Part shown: positions 1-8,516 of the stretch, piece by piece
How positions within the stretch are numbered: the stretch's first letter is position 1
How the letters are laid out: each line of letters opens with the position of its first letter
NCBI GenBank assembly: GCA_007988785.1
Contig: BJUU01000018.1
Span: forward strand, 1-55,190
DNA: 55,190 nucleotides
Source of the DNA: Agrococcus baldri
Lineage (GTDB): Bacteria; Actinomycetota; Actinomycetes; Actinomycetales; Microbacteriaceae
Direction of reading: 5' to 3'
The notes under the pieces: generated by a model
The model's database searches: none
Told to the model about the DNA's origin: nothing
Seen by the model: the letters and a program-made list of their open reading frames with translations, nothing else
Made by a program: the position numbers and the translations under genes

Positions 1-1170
1 GGCCGACTGCCCGCTGATCGCCCGCCCGACGATGAGCGAGTTCATCTGGGCGGTGCCCTCGTAGGTGTAGAGCGCCTCGGCGTCGGCGAAGAATCGCGCG
101 ACGTCGTAGTCGGTGACGATGCCGTTGCCGCCGCACACCTCGCGGCACCACGAGACGACCTCGCGCATCCGCGTCGTCGCATAGGCCTTCGCGAGCGCCG
201 AGTGGGCATCCTCCTGCCTGCCCTCGTCGAGCATCCGCGACACCTGCACGCACAGGGCGATCGAGGCGGTGATGTGGCCGAGCGACTTGGCCAGCAGATC
301 CTGCACGAGCTGGTGGCCGGCGATCGGCTTGCCGAACTGCACGCGCTCGGTCGTGTAGCGCACGGCCGCCTCGTAGGCGCCCACCATGACGCCGACCGCG
401 CTCCACGCCACTTCGGCGCGCGTGAGCCGCAGCACCCGAGCGGTGTCGCGGAAGCTGGATGCCTCCTGCAGCCGCAGCGACTCGGGCACGCGCACGCCCT
501 CGAGCACGATGTCGGCGTTCTGCACCATGCGGAGCGAGATCTTGCGCTCGATCTTCGTGGCCGTGAAGCCCGGCGTCTCCGTCGGCACGATGAATCCCTT
601 GACCTGTCCGTCCGCGACATCCTTCGCCCAGATCACCACGATGTCGGCGTGGGTGGCGTTGCCGATCCAGCGCTTCTCGCCGTCGAGCACCCACTCGTCG
701 CCCTCGCGCCGCGCGGTGGTGCGCAGGCCCTGCGCCGAGTCGGAGCCGGAGAGCGGCTCGGTGAGCCCGAAGGCGCCGACGACCGAGCAGTCGGCGAGCC
801 TCGGCAGCCACTCGGCGCGCTGCTCGGGCGAGCCCGCGACGCCGATCGAGCCCGCGACCAGGCCGTTCTGCACGCCCACGAAGGTCGAGACGGATGCGTC
901 GATGCGGCTCATCTCGAGCGCGACCCAGCCGCGGTAGACCGCGGAGTTCTCGAAGCGCGCGCTCTCGGCCCAGCCCGGGCCGACCACGCCGAGGGCGGCG
1001 ATGCCGGGGATGAGGTCGACGGGGAACGTGTCGGCATGCCAGTGCTCGTCGATCACGGGGCGCACCTGCTGCTCCATGAACTCGCGGATCTCGGCCAGCG
1101 AGGCCTGCTCCGCGTCGGTGAGGTCGGCGGCGAGGCCGAAGAAGTCGCTCGTGAGCGGGGTGAAGGTCAT
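1..1170 (-). CDS. Acyl-CoA dehydrogenase, glutaryl-CoA dehydrogenase-like (3' end cut by window edge)
   Basis: The frame reads from an ATG at 1170 to base 1 without a stop, giving 390 codons, so only the C-terminal tail is missing. The protein has the flavoprotein fold: an N-terminal helical domain, a central beta domain with GLTEPLSGSDS (FAD/substrate loop) and RWIGNATHADI, and a C-terminal helical domain with QLVQDLLAKS, CGGNGI and TYEGT. The Glu of TYEGT sits where glutaryl-CoA dehydrogenases carry their catalytic base, followed by a GRAISGQ segment. Expected role: FAD-dependent alpha,beta-dehydrogenation of an acyl-CoA, passing electrons to ETF. Glutaryl-CoA as substrate is inferred from motif resemblance; a short-chain acyl-CoA is possible. 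A TAGCCT hexamer 6 bases upstream suggests a leaderless mRNA. It is divergent from manA. Confidence 0.88.
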   Translation of the reverse strand, partial: MTFTPLTSDFFGLAADLTDAEQASLAEIREFMEQQVRPVIDEHWHADTFPVDLIPGIAALGVVGPGWAESARFENSAVYRGWVALEMSRIDASVSTFVGVQNGLVAGSIGVAGSPEQRAEWLPRLADCSVVGAFGLTEPLSGSDSAQGLRTTARREGDEWVLDGEKRWIGNATHADIVVIWAKDVADGQVKGFIVPTETPGFTATKIERKISLRMVQNADIVLEGVRVPESLRLQEASSFRDTARVLRLTRAEVAWSAVGVMVGAYEAAVRYTTERVQFGKPIAGHQLVQDLLAKSLGHITASIALCVQVSRMLDEGRQEDAHSALAKAYATTRMREVVSWCREVCGGNGIVTDYDVARFFADAEALYTYEGTAQMNSLIVGRAISGQSA

Positions 1171-1176
1171 AGCGGC

Positions 1177-1182
1177 AGGCTA
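1177..1182 (-). promoter_or_regulatory. -10 hexamer TAGCCT, leaderless promoter of the acyl-CoA dehydrogenase
   Basis: On the minus strand TAGCCT ends 6 bases before the ATG at 1170. A transcript starting about 7 bases after the hexamer would begin at the start codon. The pattern recurs through the window. Confidence 0.5.
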
Positions 1183-1214
1183 CGGCGCGGGTCGGGACCG
1201 CGCCCGCCCGTTGG

Positions 1215-1220
1215 TACGCT
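1215..1220 (+). promoter_or_regulatory. -10 hexamer TACGCT upstream of manA
   Basis: TACGCT lies 30 bases upstream of the GTG start of manA. It would give a short leader that contains the GGAAGGAG ribosome binding site. No convincing -35 was seen. Confidence 0.35.
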
Positions 1221-1250
1221 CATGCCAATCTGCCGGAAGGAGACCGCGGC

Positions 1251-2366
1251 GTGTTTGTGCCGATCGCCAACGAGCCGAGGGGCTACGCCTGGGGCAGCAC
1301 CAGGCTGCTCGCCGACTACCTGCGGCGCGAGCCCTCCGGCGGTCCCGAGGCCGAGCTGTGGCTCGGGGCGCACCCCGGCAGCCCCTCGCGCGTGACGCGG
1401 GGCGAGCACGCGGGGCTCGACCTGCCAGAGGCGATCGAGGCGGCCGGCGGCAGGCAGCCCGCGATGCTGCTCAAGGTGCTCGCGGCGGCCGAGCCGCTGT
1501 CGCTGCAGGCGCACCCGGATGCGGCGCGGGCCCGGGAGGGCTACGACCGGGAGGATGCGGCGGGCATCGCCCGCGACGCGCCCCACCGCAGCTACCGCGA
1601 CCCCTTCCCGAAGCCCGAGCTCGTCGTCGCTGTCACGCCCTTCGAGGCGCTCAGCGGCTTCCGGCCGCAGGCGCAGGCGCAGGCCGTGGCCGACGCGCTC
1701 GCCGCCATCGACGCACGGCTCGCGCCGGTCGCCGAGCACGTGCGCGCCGGCGATGCGCTCGCCTGGCTGCTCTCCGGTGCCCCGGAGGTGCGCGCCGCCG
1801 TCACAGCGGCGGCCGAGCGCTCCGCCGCGATCGCCGCGGCGCTGCCCGCCGAGGCCGACACGCTCGCTCGACTGGCCGCTGCCCACCCGGGCGATGCGGG
1901 CATCCTGGTCGCCCTGCTGCTCAACCGCGTCTCGCTCTCGCCGGGCGAGGCGCTCTACCTGCCGGCGGGCAACCTGCACGCCTACCTCGAGGGCCTCGGC
2001 ATCGAGCTCATGGGCCCGAGCGACAACGTGCTGCGCGGCGGGCTCACGCCCAAGCACGTCGACGTCGACGAGCTGCTCGCCGTGGTCGACACGACGCCGC
2101 TCGACGATCCGCGACTGCCGGCGGTCGAGCTCGACGGCGCGATCGCCTACCGGCCCGATGCGCCGTTCGAGCTGCGGCTGGTCGAGGGCGAGCACCGCGT
2201 CGAGCCCGGCAGGGCGCTGCTGCTCGCGGTCTCGCCCGCGCGCGTCGAGATCGACGGCGAGACGCGCGAGCTGGATGCCGCGGAGGCCGCCTGGATCGAC
2301 ACCGGTGCCCCGTTCGCGGTCGTCTCGGACGAGGCCTGGCTGGCGCTCGAGCGCGACACGCCGTAG
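1251..2366 (+). CDS. manA: Mannose-6-phosphate isomerase, class I
   Basis: Zinc enzyme interconverting fructose 6-phosphate and mannose 6-phosphate. With the phosphomannomutase at 9247 it supplies mannose 1-phosphate for GDP-mannose and cell-envelope glycans. The 371-residue protein starts PIANEPRGYAWGS, carries the metal-binding QAHPD near residue 84, EALYLPAGNLHAYLEG near 232-247 and the class I signature RGGLTPKHVD near 260. Length is normal for the family in actinobacteria. The GTG start is preceded by GGAAGGAG at 1235-1242. It opens a block (manA, whiB2, glycosyltransferases, DUF3499, phosphomannomutase) that resembles the mycobacterial manA-manB-whiB2 neighbourhood. Confidence 0.95.
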   Translation: MFVPIANEPRGYAWGSTRLLADYLRREPSGGPEAELWLGAHPGSPSRVTRGEHAGLDLPEAIEAAGGRQPAMLLKVLAAAEPLSLQAHPDAARAREGYDREDAAGIARDAPHRSYRDPFPKPELVVAVTPFEALSGFRPQAQAQAVADALAAIDARLAPVAEHVRAGDALAWLLSGAPEVRAAVTAAAERSAAIAAALPAEADTLARLAAAHPGDAGILVALLLNRVSLSPGEALYLPAGNLHAYLEGLGIELMGPSDNVLRGGLTPKHVDVDELLAVVDTTPLDDPRLPAVELDGAIAYRPDAPFELRLVEGEHRVEPGRALLLAVSPARVEIDGETRELDAAEAAWIDTGAPFAVVSDEAWLALERDTP

Positions 2367-2413
2367 GGTTCCCCTCCGCCGACCTGGCGCGCGACACGCT
2401 TACAATCCTCGAC

Positions 2414-2443
2414 TTGACGCGAGGCGAACTACACCGGTGTAAT
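2414..2443 (+). promoter_or_regulatory. whiB2 promoter (TTGACG, 18 bp, TGTAAT)
   Basis: TTGACG at 2414-2419 and TGTAAT at 2438-2443 are separated by 18 bp, close to a housekeeping consensus, and precede the whiB2 start by about 50 bases. This is one of the few places in the window with a recognisable -35. The -10 overlaps a perfect palindrome (next entry). Confidence 0.55.
2430..2441. promoter_or_regulatory. Palindrome TACACCGGTGTA overlapping the whiB2 -10
   Basis: A perfect 12-bp dyad covers the left part of the -10 hexamer. Its position suits a dimeric repressor or activator of whiB2. Which factor binds cannot be told from the sequence. Confidence 0.45.
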
Positions 2444-2491
2444 TGGTGCAACGCGGGCCCGGCCGGGGTCCCGCAGGAACCGGGGGAAGCC

Positions 2492-2848
2492 ATGCGAGAG
2501 GGAGTGCAGCGCAGCACGACAGCAGCGCGAGGCGCCGAAGAGGGCGGGCTGCGTCGCGGCGTGCCCGGCGACTGGTTCGTCGACCCGATCATGCTGGGAG
2601 TCCCTGGCGTCCGCAACGAGGCGGACGACCACCCCCTGGCATGGCAGGCCGACGCGCTCTGCGCCGAGACCGATCCCGAGGCGTTCTTCCCCGAGAAGGG
2701 CGGCTCGACCCGCGATGCCAAGCGCATCTGCGACACCTGCGAGGTGCGCCAGCAGTGCCTCGAGTACGCGCTCGAGAACGACGAGCGCTTCGGCATCTGG
2801 GGCGGCCTCTCCGAGCGCGAGCGGCGCAAGCTGCGCAAGCTCGCCTGA
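2492..2848 (+). CDS. whiB2: WhiB-family iron-sulfur transcription regulator (WhiB2/WhmD type)
   Basis: The 118-residue protein carries the four cluster-binding cysteines of the Wbl family at C57, C80, C83 and C89 (C-x22-C-x2-C-x5-C), the GIWGG turn at 101-105 and a basic tail (ERRKLRKLA) that contacts DNA or sigma factor. WhiB2/WhmD proteins control septation and cell division genes in actinobacteria with the principal sigma factor; this subclass is inferred from the DWFVDP and FFPEKGGSTRDAKRIC segments and the gene neighbourhood. ATG at 2492 follows GGGGAAG. An in-frame GTG at 2561 and ATG at 2591 would give shorter proteins, but the 2591 start would lose the conserved DWFVDP segment. Confidence 0.9.
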   Translation: MREGVQRSTTAARGAEEGGLRRGVPGDWFVDPIMLGVPGVRNEADDHPLAWQADALCAETDPEAFFPEKGGSTRDAKRICDTCEVRQQCLEYALENDERFGIWGGLSERERRKLRKLA

Positions 2849-2853
2849 GCGGG

Positions 2854-3948
2854 GTGACCGTGAGGGTCGTCCTCACGATGATGGTCCGCGATGAGGCGGA
2901 CGTCATCGCAGCGACCATCGAGCACCATCTGGCCGAGGGCGTCGACCGCATCCTGGTGACGGACAACGCATCCGTCGACGGCACGCGCGAGATCCTCGCC
3001 GACTACGCGCGCGTCGCGCCCGTCACCGTCTTCGACGACCCGGAGCACCGCAAGCAGCAGGCCGAGGTCGTCACCCGCATGGCGAGGCTCGCGGCCACCG
3101 AGCACGGCGCCGACTGGGTGGTCAACGGCGACGCCGACGAGTTCGTGCTCGCGGGGGAGCGCACGGTCGCCGAGGCGCTCGCGAGCGCGCCGACCGCGAT
3201 CGGCTCGTTCCACGTGCCGGTGCGCAACCTCGTCGGCCCGACCGCCCGCAGCGGCTCCGGCCTCGCCACCCGCATGCACTGGCGCGACGAGCGCGCGCCG
3301 CAGCAGCTCGAGGCGGCGGGCGTGCAGGCGCACCCGACCCCGAACGCGATCCATGCCGCCGACCCGCACGTCGAGGTCGCGCAGGGCAACCACTTCGTCT
3401 CCACGCCGCAGCGCGGCGAGGCGGCGGATGCGTTCGGCCTCGAGGTGCTGCACGTGCCGTGGCGCTCGTGGCAGCAGTTCGAGCGCAAGACCATCAACAT
3501 GGGGCGCGGCTACGAGGCCTCGCCCTCGCTCGACCCCAGCCCCAACCACCACGGCATGCGCGACTGGCGGCGCTGGAAGGCCGGCATCCTGCTGCCCTTC
3601 TACCTCGCGCGCACCCCGGTCGCCGACGGCGACTTCGGCGAGGGCTTCGTGCGCGACGACCGGCTCGCGGCGCGGCTCGCCGCACTGCCGGCGGTGCTGC
3701 CGGATCGGCTCGCCGAGGCGGTCGACGCCGAGCGCGATGCACCCTTCGAGCCAGCGGAGGTGCGCGAGCTGCTCGACCGCGAGCGGCAGCTGCACGCGCT
3801 CGACGAGGCCTTCCACGCAGAGGTCGCGGGCGAGATCGCCCGCCGCCAGGCGCTCGAGCGGCGCGCCATCACGCCCGAGCGGCTCGTGCGGGGCGCCCGC
3901 CGCGTCGCGGGCCGTGCCGGCGCCGCCATCCGCCGCATCCGGCGCTGA
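2854..3948 (+). CDS. Glycosyltransferase family 2 protein
   Basis: The 364-residue soluble protein begins RVVLTMMVRDEADVIAATIE, typical of the glycosyl transferase family 2 group of PF13704. It has DNASVDGT near residue 32 and a DxD-like metal/nucleotide site in NGDADEF near 90. There are no membrane segments; the C-terminal third is charged and helical and ends in a very basic tail, which could hold it at the membrane. Donor and acceptor are unknown. It starts with GTG only 5 bases after the whiB2 stop, so the two are probably cotranscribed. The setting beside manA and phosphomannomutase suggests work on envelope polysaccharide. Confidence 0.85.
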   Translation: MTVRVVLTMMVRDEADVIAATIEHHLAEGVDRILVTDNASVDGTREILADYARVAPVTVFDDPEHRKQQAEVVTRMARLAATEHGADWVVNGDADEFVLAGERTVAEALASAPTAIGSFHVPVRNLVGPTARSGSGLATRMHWRDERAPQQLEAAGVQAHPTPNAIHAADPHVEVAQGNHFVSTPQRGEAADAFGLEVLHVPWRSWQQFERKTINMGRGYEASPSLDPSPNHHGMRDWRRWKAGILLPFYLARTPVADGDFGEGFVRDDRLAARLAALPAVLPDRLAEAVDAERDAPFEPAEVRELLDRERQLHALDEAFHAEVAGEIARRQALERRAITPERLVRGARRVAGRAGAAIRRIRR

Positions 3949-4022
3949 GCGCGAGCGCCGAGTTCGGGCGCGCAGATCACGGCACACCGACCGCAACCGC
4001 GGCCCACGGCCGCCATCGCACC

Positions 4023-4028
4023 TAGCCT
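4023..4028 (+). promoter_or_regulatory. -10 hexamer TAGCCT, leaderless promoter
   Basis: TAGCCT ends 6 bases before the GTG at 4035, placing the expected transcript start at the start codon. Confidence 0.5.
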
Positions 4029-4034
4029 TGCCAG

Positions 4035-6809
4035 GTGCATCCGAGGGTCTTCGCCGTGCTCGCGGCCAGCAGCGGCGCCGCATATCTGCCGGCGACCCTC
4101 GCCGCGATCGACGCGCAGCTCGTCGCGCCCGAGCGGCTCGTCGCCGTCGACGGCGGCTCGAAGGACGACACGCGCGCCCTGCTCGAAGCCTCGAGCGCGC
4201 GGAGCGTGGTGGCCGCGCAGGCGCTGCCGTACGGCCAGCTGATCGCGAAGGGCGTGGCCTCGCTGCCGCACGCCGAGGACGGCGACTGGCTGTGGCTGCT
4301 CGCGCACGACGCCACGCCGCACCCGCGCGCGCTGCAGGCGCTGCTCGCGCACGTCGAGTCGCACCCGAGCGTGGTGATGGTGGGCCCGAAGGTGATGCGC
4401 GCCGACATCCCCGACCGCTTCGCCGAGCTCGGCGAGACGATGACGCCGTTCGGCCGCAGCCTGCTGCTGCACGAGGGCGAGCTCGACCAGGGCCAGCACG
4501 ACGACGACAGCGACACGCTGGGCGTCGCCGAGACCGGTGTGCTCGTGCGTCGCGACGTCTTCGACGCCATCGGCGGCTTCGACCCGGCGCTGCGCTCGAT
4601 CGACGCGGGCCTCGACCTCGGCGTGCGCGCCAGGCTCGCCGGCCACCGCGTCGCCGTCGAGCCGCGCGCCAGGGTGCGGCGGGCCGGCGGCCCCGAGCAC
4701 TTCGCGGCGCGCTCGGTGAGCGACAGGCAGCGCGTCGCCGTGGCTCGCCGCGCACAGCTGCACCGACGGCTCGCGTACGCGAACCCGTTCGCGCTCGTGC
4801 TGCACTGGCTGCTGCTGCTGCCCCTCGCCGTGGTGCGCACGCTCGCCCACCTGCTCGCCAAGCGGCCGGCGGCCGTGCTCGCCGAGTGGCGCGCGACGCT
4901 CACGACGCTGGTCGCCTTCGGCGCGACGGCCGGCGCGCGGCGGCGCATCTCGCTCGCCCGCAGGACGGGATGGTCATCGCTGCGCCCGCTGCGCGCATCC
5001 TGGCGCACGGTGCGCTCGCAGCGGCGCGCCCTGGGCGATCCCGAGCGCATGCAGGTGGCGGTCGACGAGCGGGTGGGCTTCGTCGAGGGCGCGGGGCTGT
5101 GGGTCACGGCGCTCGCCGTGGTGGTGGGCGTGGTGCTCTCGCCGCAGCTCATCGGCGCCGCGGCCGCGACCGGCGGGGCGATGCTGCCGCTGTCGGGCTC
5201 GCTCGGCGAGCTCTGGGCGCACACCCTCGCCGGCCCCCGCGACACGCTCGGCGAGCTCTCCGGCCCCGCCGACCCCTTCTCGCTGCTACTCGCGCTGCTG
5301 GGCTCGCTCACCCCCTGGCAGCCGTCGACGGCCATCGTGCTGCTGCTGTTCCTCGCCCCCGCGATCGCCTCGCTGACGGCCTTCTTCGCGGCACGCAGGA
5401 TGACGCGCTCGCGCTGGGCCCCCGCCGTGGTGGGCGCGCTGTGGTCGCTCTCGCCGCTGCTGCTGGCGGCGATCGTCGACGGCCGGCTCGGCGCCGTGCT
5501 CGCGCACATCGCGCTGCCGCTCGCGCTCGTGGGCATGCTGCGCGCGGCAGAGTCGTGGCGGGCGGCCGGTGCCGCAGCGATCCCGGTCGCGGTCGTGGTC
5601 GCGGGCGCCCCCGTGCTGCTGCCGGCGATGCTGCTGCTGGCGCTCGTCGCCGCAGCGATCGGCTGGCGCCGAGCGCTGCGCCCGCTCGCAGCGCTCGTGC
5701 CCGCCGCCGCCCTGCTCGCGCCCGTCGTGATCGCCCGTTGGCTCGACGGCGCTCCGCTCGCCGCGCTCGCCGACCCGGGGGTGCCGAAGGCCTCGGCGCC
5801 GCCGACGGCCGTCGAGGCCGCGCTGCTGGCTCCCGACACCTCGCTCGCGTCGCTCGAGGGCGTGATCGCCTGGCTCGCGCCCGGTGCCGACCCGGTCTGG
5901 TTCGCCCTCGGCCTGCTCGCCCCGCTCGCGCTCGCCGCGCTCGCTGGCGTCGTGCTGCGGCCGCTGCTGGCGTGGCCATCGGTGGTGCTGCTGCTGGCCG
6001 GCTACGCGACCGCCGTCGCCTCGACCAGGCTCGCACTCACGAGCCTCGACGGCGAGCCGGTGACGATCTGGGCCGGCAGCGGCGCATCGCTCGCGCTCGC
6101 GGCGCTCATCGCCCTCGCCCTCGTCGCCGTCGAGCTCGACGACCGCCGCGGCGCGGTGCCGGGCGCAGTCGTGACGCTCGCGGCCGTCGCGGCCGCCGTG
6201 CCGCTGATCGCGACCTCCTTCCTCACGCCCGCGACCGTCATCGCGGCGCCCGAGCGCCGCATGCCGGCCTTCGTCGACGCCGCAGCGGAGCGCGACCCTG
6301 GCATCGGCACGCTCGTGCTGCATCCGCTCGCCGAGGGCGTGCTGGGGGTCGATGTCGAGCGCGGCCACGGCACCGCGCTGGACGACGTCGCCACGGCTGA
6401 GCTCGTGCGCGATCGCGCCGGCGAGACCGAGCAGCGGCTGGCGCAGGCGGCGGTCGACATGGCCGCCGGCGGCGACGTCGACGTCTCCGCCCTGCTCGAC
6501 GAGCAGGGCGTGCAGTTCGTGCTGCTCGAGCAGGAGCGCGAGGGCGCGGCGGGCGTGCACGACCGCGCGCAGCGCTCGCTCGATGCGCGCGGCGACCTGC
6601 AGGCGATCGGCCAGACCGAGGCGGGGCTGCTGTGGCAGCGCACCGTCGAGACGAGCGCCGAGCGCGCCGCACCGCCCGTGTGGGCGGGATGGCTGCTGCT
6701 CGGCCAGCTGGTGGCGGTCGTGGGCGCGATCGTCACGGCGCTGCCGTCGCTGCGCCGCGGAGCGCGCGTGCGCACGCGTCGGCTGGAGGGAACGGAGGAG
6801 TGGCGATGA
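4035..6809 (+). CDS. Large membrane glycosyltransferase (GT2 domain plus multi-pass C-terminal region)
   Basis: 924 residues. Residues 1 to about 230 form a GT2 domain: FAVLAASSGAAYLPATLAAI, DGGSKDDT near 38, an aspartate motif LLAHDATPHP near 90, and TGVLVRRDVFDAIGGFD near 170. The rest is a polytopic membrane region with hydrophobic stretches near 250-275, 350-385 and 410 through 720, then an extracytoplasmic stretch and a last helix near 880-905. This architecture is found in large actinobacterial envelope glycosyltransferases that use lipid-linked donors. Substrate is unknown. It overlaps the DUF5719 gene by 4 bases (ATGA), implying coupled translation and a shared pathway. The GTG start is supported by the leaderless -10. 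Confidence 0.87.
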   Translation: MHPRVFAVLAASSGAAYLPATLAAIDAQLVAPERLVAVDGGSKDDTRALLEASSARSVVAAQALPYGQLIAKGVASLPHAEDGDWLWLLAHDATPHPRALQALLAHVESHPSVVMVGPKVMRADIPDRFAELGETMTPFGRSLLLHEGELDQGQHDDDSDTLGVAETGVLVRRDVFDAIGGFDPALRSIDAGLDLGVRARLAGHRVAVEPRARVRRAGGPEHFAARSVSDRQRVAVARRAQLHRRLAYANPFALVLHWLLLLPLAVVRTLAHLLAKRPAAVLAEWRATLTTLVAFGATAGARRRISLARRTGWSSLRPLRASWRTVRSQRRALGDPERMQVAVDERVGFVEGAGLWVTALAVVVGVVLSPQLIGAAAATGGAMLPLSGSLGELWAHTLAGPRDTLGELSGPADPFSLLLALLGSLTPWQPSTAIVLLLFLAPAIASLTAFFAARRMTRSRWAPAVVGALWSLSPLLLAAIVDGRLGAVLAHIALPLALVGMLRAAESWRAAGAAAIPVAVVVAGAPVLLPAMLLLALVAAAIGWRRALRPLAALVPAAALLAPVVIARWLDGAPLAALADPGVPKASAPPTAVEAALLAPDTSLASLEGVIAWLAPGADPVWFALGLLAPLALAALAGVVLRPLLAWPSVVLLLAGYATAVASTRLALTSLDGEPVTIWAGSGASLALAALIALALVAVELDDRRGAVPGAVVTLAAVAAAVPLIATSFLTPATVIAAPERRMPAFVDAAAERDPGIGTLVLHPLAEGVLGVDVERGHGTALDDVATAELVRDRAGETEQRLAQAAVDMAAGGDVDVSALLDEQGVQFVLLEQEREGAAGVHDRAQRSLDARGDLQAIGQTEAGLLWQRTVETSAERAAPPVWAGWLLLGQLVAVVGAIVTALPSLRRGARVRTRRLEGTEEWR

Positions 6810-8386
6810 GCGATCGTGACCGGGAGCCGCTCGACGACTCGCAGGAGTTCGACGACCCCTCGCCGATCGACGACACCGACGCCCCCCGCGAGCATCGGCC
6901 GGCCCCGGAGGAGCTGGCGGTCGAGGCCGGGGCCGAGCCCACCGGCGACATCGCGAGCGACGTCTCGCTCACCGACCGCGAGGCGGTCGCGAACGACGCC
7001 GCGGAGGCCGGCAGGCGCGTCGAGCGCCGCGACGTGGTGCGATGGAGCGCGCGGGGGCTCGCCGGCATCGCAGCGCTCGCGCTCGGCTTCGGCGCGGTGG
7101 CCGGCGCGGGAGCGCTGCCCGACGACGCTCGCGTGCTCGCCGAGGCGCCGTCGACGCACGTGCAGCCCGCCTCGCCGCTGCAGTCGCGCGTGTGCGCCGG
7201 ACCCGCGCTGCGGGTCGGCACCTCCGACGGCGAGAACGCGCTCGCGATCGCATCGCTCGCCGATCCGCAGGTCGAGGTCGGCACGCTCGGCGGCGAGGTC
7301 GAGCGGGCGACGCTGAGCGTCGCGAGCGCCGACGAGGTGCCCGGCGGCGAGTCGATCGCGCAGCGCAACGAGCCCTCGACGCTCTCGGCCGCCCAGGGCA
7401 TCGGCGTCGACCTCGATGCGGTGCGCGGCTACGCCGCGAGCGAGTGCGCCGAGACGAGCCTCGACCAGTGGCTCGTGGGCGGCTCGACGCGCACCGGCAG
7501 GCAGACGGTGCTCACCGTCGCCAACGCCGCCGAGGTCGGCGCGAGCGTCGACATCACCGTCTACGGGCCCGAGGGCCCCATCGAGAGCGTCGGCTCGACG
7601 GGCATCGCCGTGGCGCCCGGCACCGAGGAGGTGCTCGACCTCGCCGCGCTCGCACCGGGCGTCGCCGACGCGGTCGTGCGCGTCACATCCGTCGGCGCCC
7701 CCGTCGCCGCGCACCTGCAGCAGATCACCACGCGCGGCCTCGAGCGCGGCGGCTTCGAGACCATCGACCCGGTGCCGGCGCTGACGCGCGCGGTGCTGCC
7801 GGGGGTCGCCGTGACCGAGCCGACCGGCCTCGAGACCCAGCCCGACTACGACGACATCGCGCCCGTGCTGCGGCTGCTCTCGCCCGAGGGCGGCGACGTG
7901 CGCGTGGTCTTCCGGGCCGCCGACGGCTCGACCATCGAGTCGGAGGGCGTGCTCGAGGCTGGCAGGGTGACCGACTTCGCGCTCGAGGAGCTGCCGGTCG
8001 GCACGCACGCCATCACGGTGGAGTCGGATGCGCCGATCGTCGCGGGCGCGCGCACGCTCGCGACCTCCTCGGAGGGGCTCGACTTCGACTGGATCGCCGG
8101 CGGCCAGGCGCGCTCCGGCACCTCGGCTATCGCGGTGCCGCCCGGCCCCGGGGCCACGGTGCACGTGGTGAGCGCCTCGGACGCCGAGCAGGAGATCACG
8201 GTCGACGGCGAGACGGTGCGGCTGCCGGCGAGCGGCGTGCACGAGCAGCGCGTCGACAGCGGATCGGTCGAGGTGAGCGGCGAGGATCTCGTGATCGCGG
8301 TCGCCTACCGCAACGCCAACCAGGTGGGCGGCTTCACCGCGAGCCCGCAGGGGCCGACCGCGCAAGGGGTGCAGGTGCTGCAGTGA
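6806..8386 (+). CDS. DUF5719-family membrane-anchored extracytoplasmic protein
   Basis: The 526-residue protein has an acidic cytoplasmic N-terminus (about 70 residues), a single hydrophobic segment (LAGIAALALGFGAVAGAGAL, roughly residues 80-100) and a long extracytoplasmic part rich in Asp, Glu, Ser and Val. That part repeats beta-sandwich-like stretches such as TVLTVANAAEVGASVDITVYG. It is recognised as DUF5719 from this layout and from its position directly after the giant glycosyltransferase. No catalytic motif was seen. ATG overlaps the preceding stop, so the pair is probably one functional unit in glycan assembly or export. Function is unknown. Confidence 0.8.
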   Translation: MSDRDREPLDDSQEFDDPSPIDDTDAPREHRPAPEELAVEAGAEPTGDIASDVSLTDREAVANDAAEAGRRVERRDVVRWSARGLAGIAALALGFGAVAGAGALPDDARVLAEAPSTHVQPASPLQSRVCAGPALRVGTSDGENALAIASLADPQVEVGTLGGEVERATLSVASADEVPGGESIAQRNEPSTLSAAQGIGVDLDAVRGYAASECAETSLDQWLVGGSTRTGRQTVLTVANAAEVGASVDITVYGPEGPIESVGSTGIAVAPGTEEVLDLAALAPGVADAVVRVTSVGAPVAAHLQQITTRGLERGGFETIDPVPALTRAVLPGVAVTEPTGLETQPDYDDIAPVLRLLSPEGGDVRVVFRAADGSTIESEGVLEAGRVTDFALEELPVGTHAITVESDAPIVAGARTLATSSEGLDFDWIAGGQARSGTSAIAVPPGPGATVHVVSASDAEQEITVDGETVRLPASGVHEQRVDSGSVEVSGEDLVIAVAYRNANQVGGFTASPQGPTAQGVQVLQ

Positions 8387-8404
8387 CCCCGGGCGCCGGC
8401 CACC

Positions 8405-8493
8405 GGGTGGTCACGACACGCCGCGTCGCTCGGGCCGGGTGGTCACGACGCGCCGCGCCGTGACCGCGAGGGGCGGCGTGTCGTGACCACCCC
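8405..8493. repeat. Inverted repeat with a third half-copy, between convergent genes
   Basis: A 20-bp sequence (beginning GGGTGGTCACGACACG) at 8405-8424 recurs with one mismatch at 8437-8456 and as a perfect inverted copy at 8474-8493. Either forward copy could pair with the inverted one. It fills most of the 130-base gap between two convergent stops, so it may work as a bidirectional terminator or be a dispersed repeat. Confidence 0.7.
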
Positions 8494-8516
8494 GGGCTCG
8501 CGGGAGCGCGGGCGCA

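Noticed and set aside
4022-5839. 605-residue open frame on the minus strand
   Set aside because: It is antisense to the large glycosyltransferase, whose motifs and helices are clear. The antisense product is Ser/Ala-rich with no domain.
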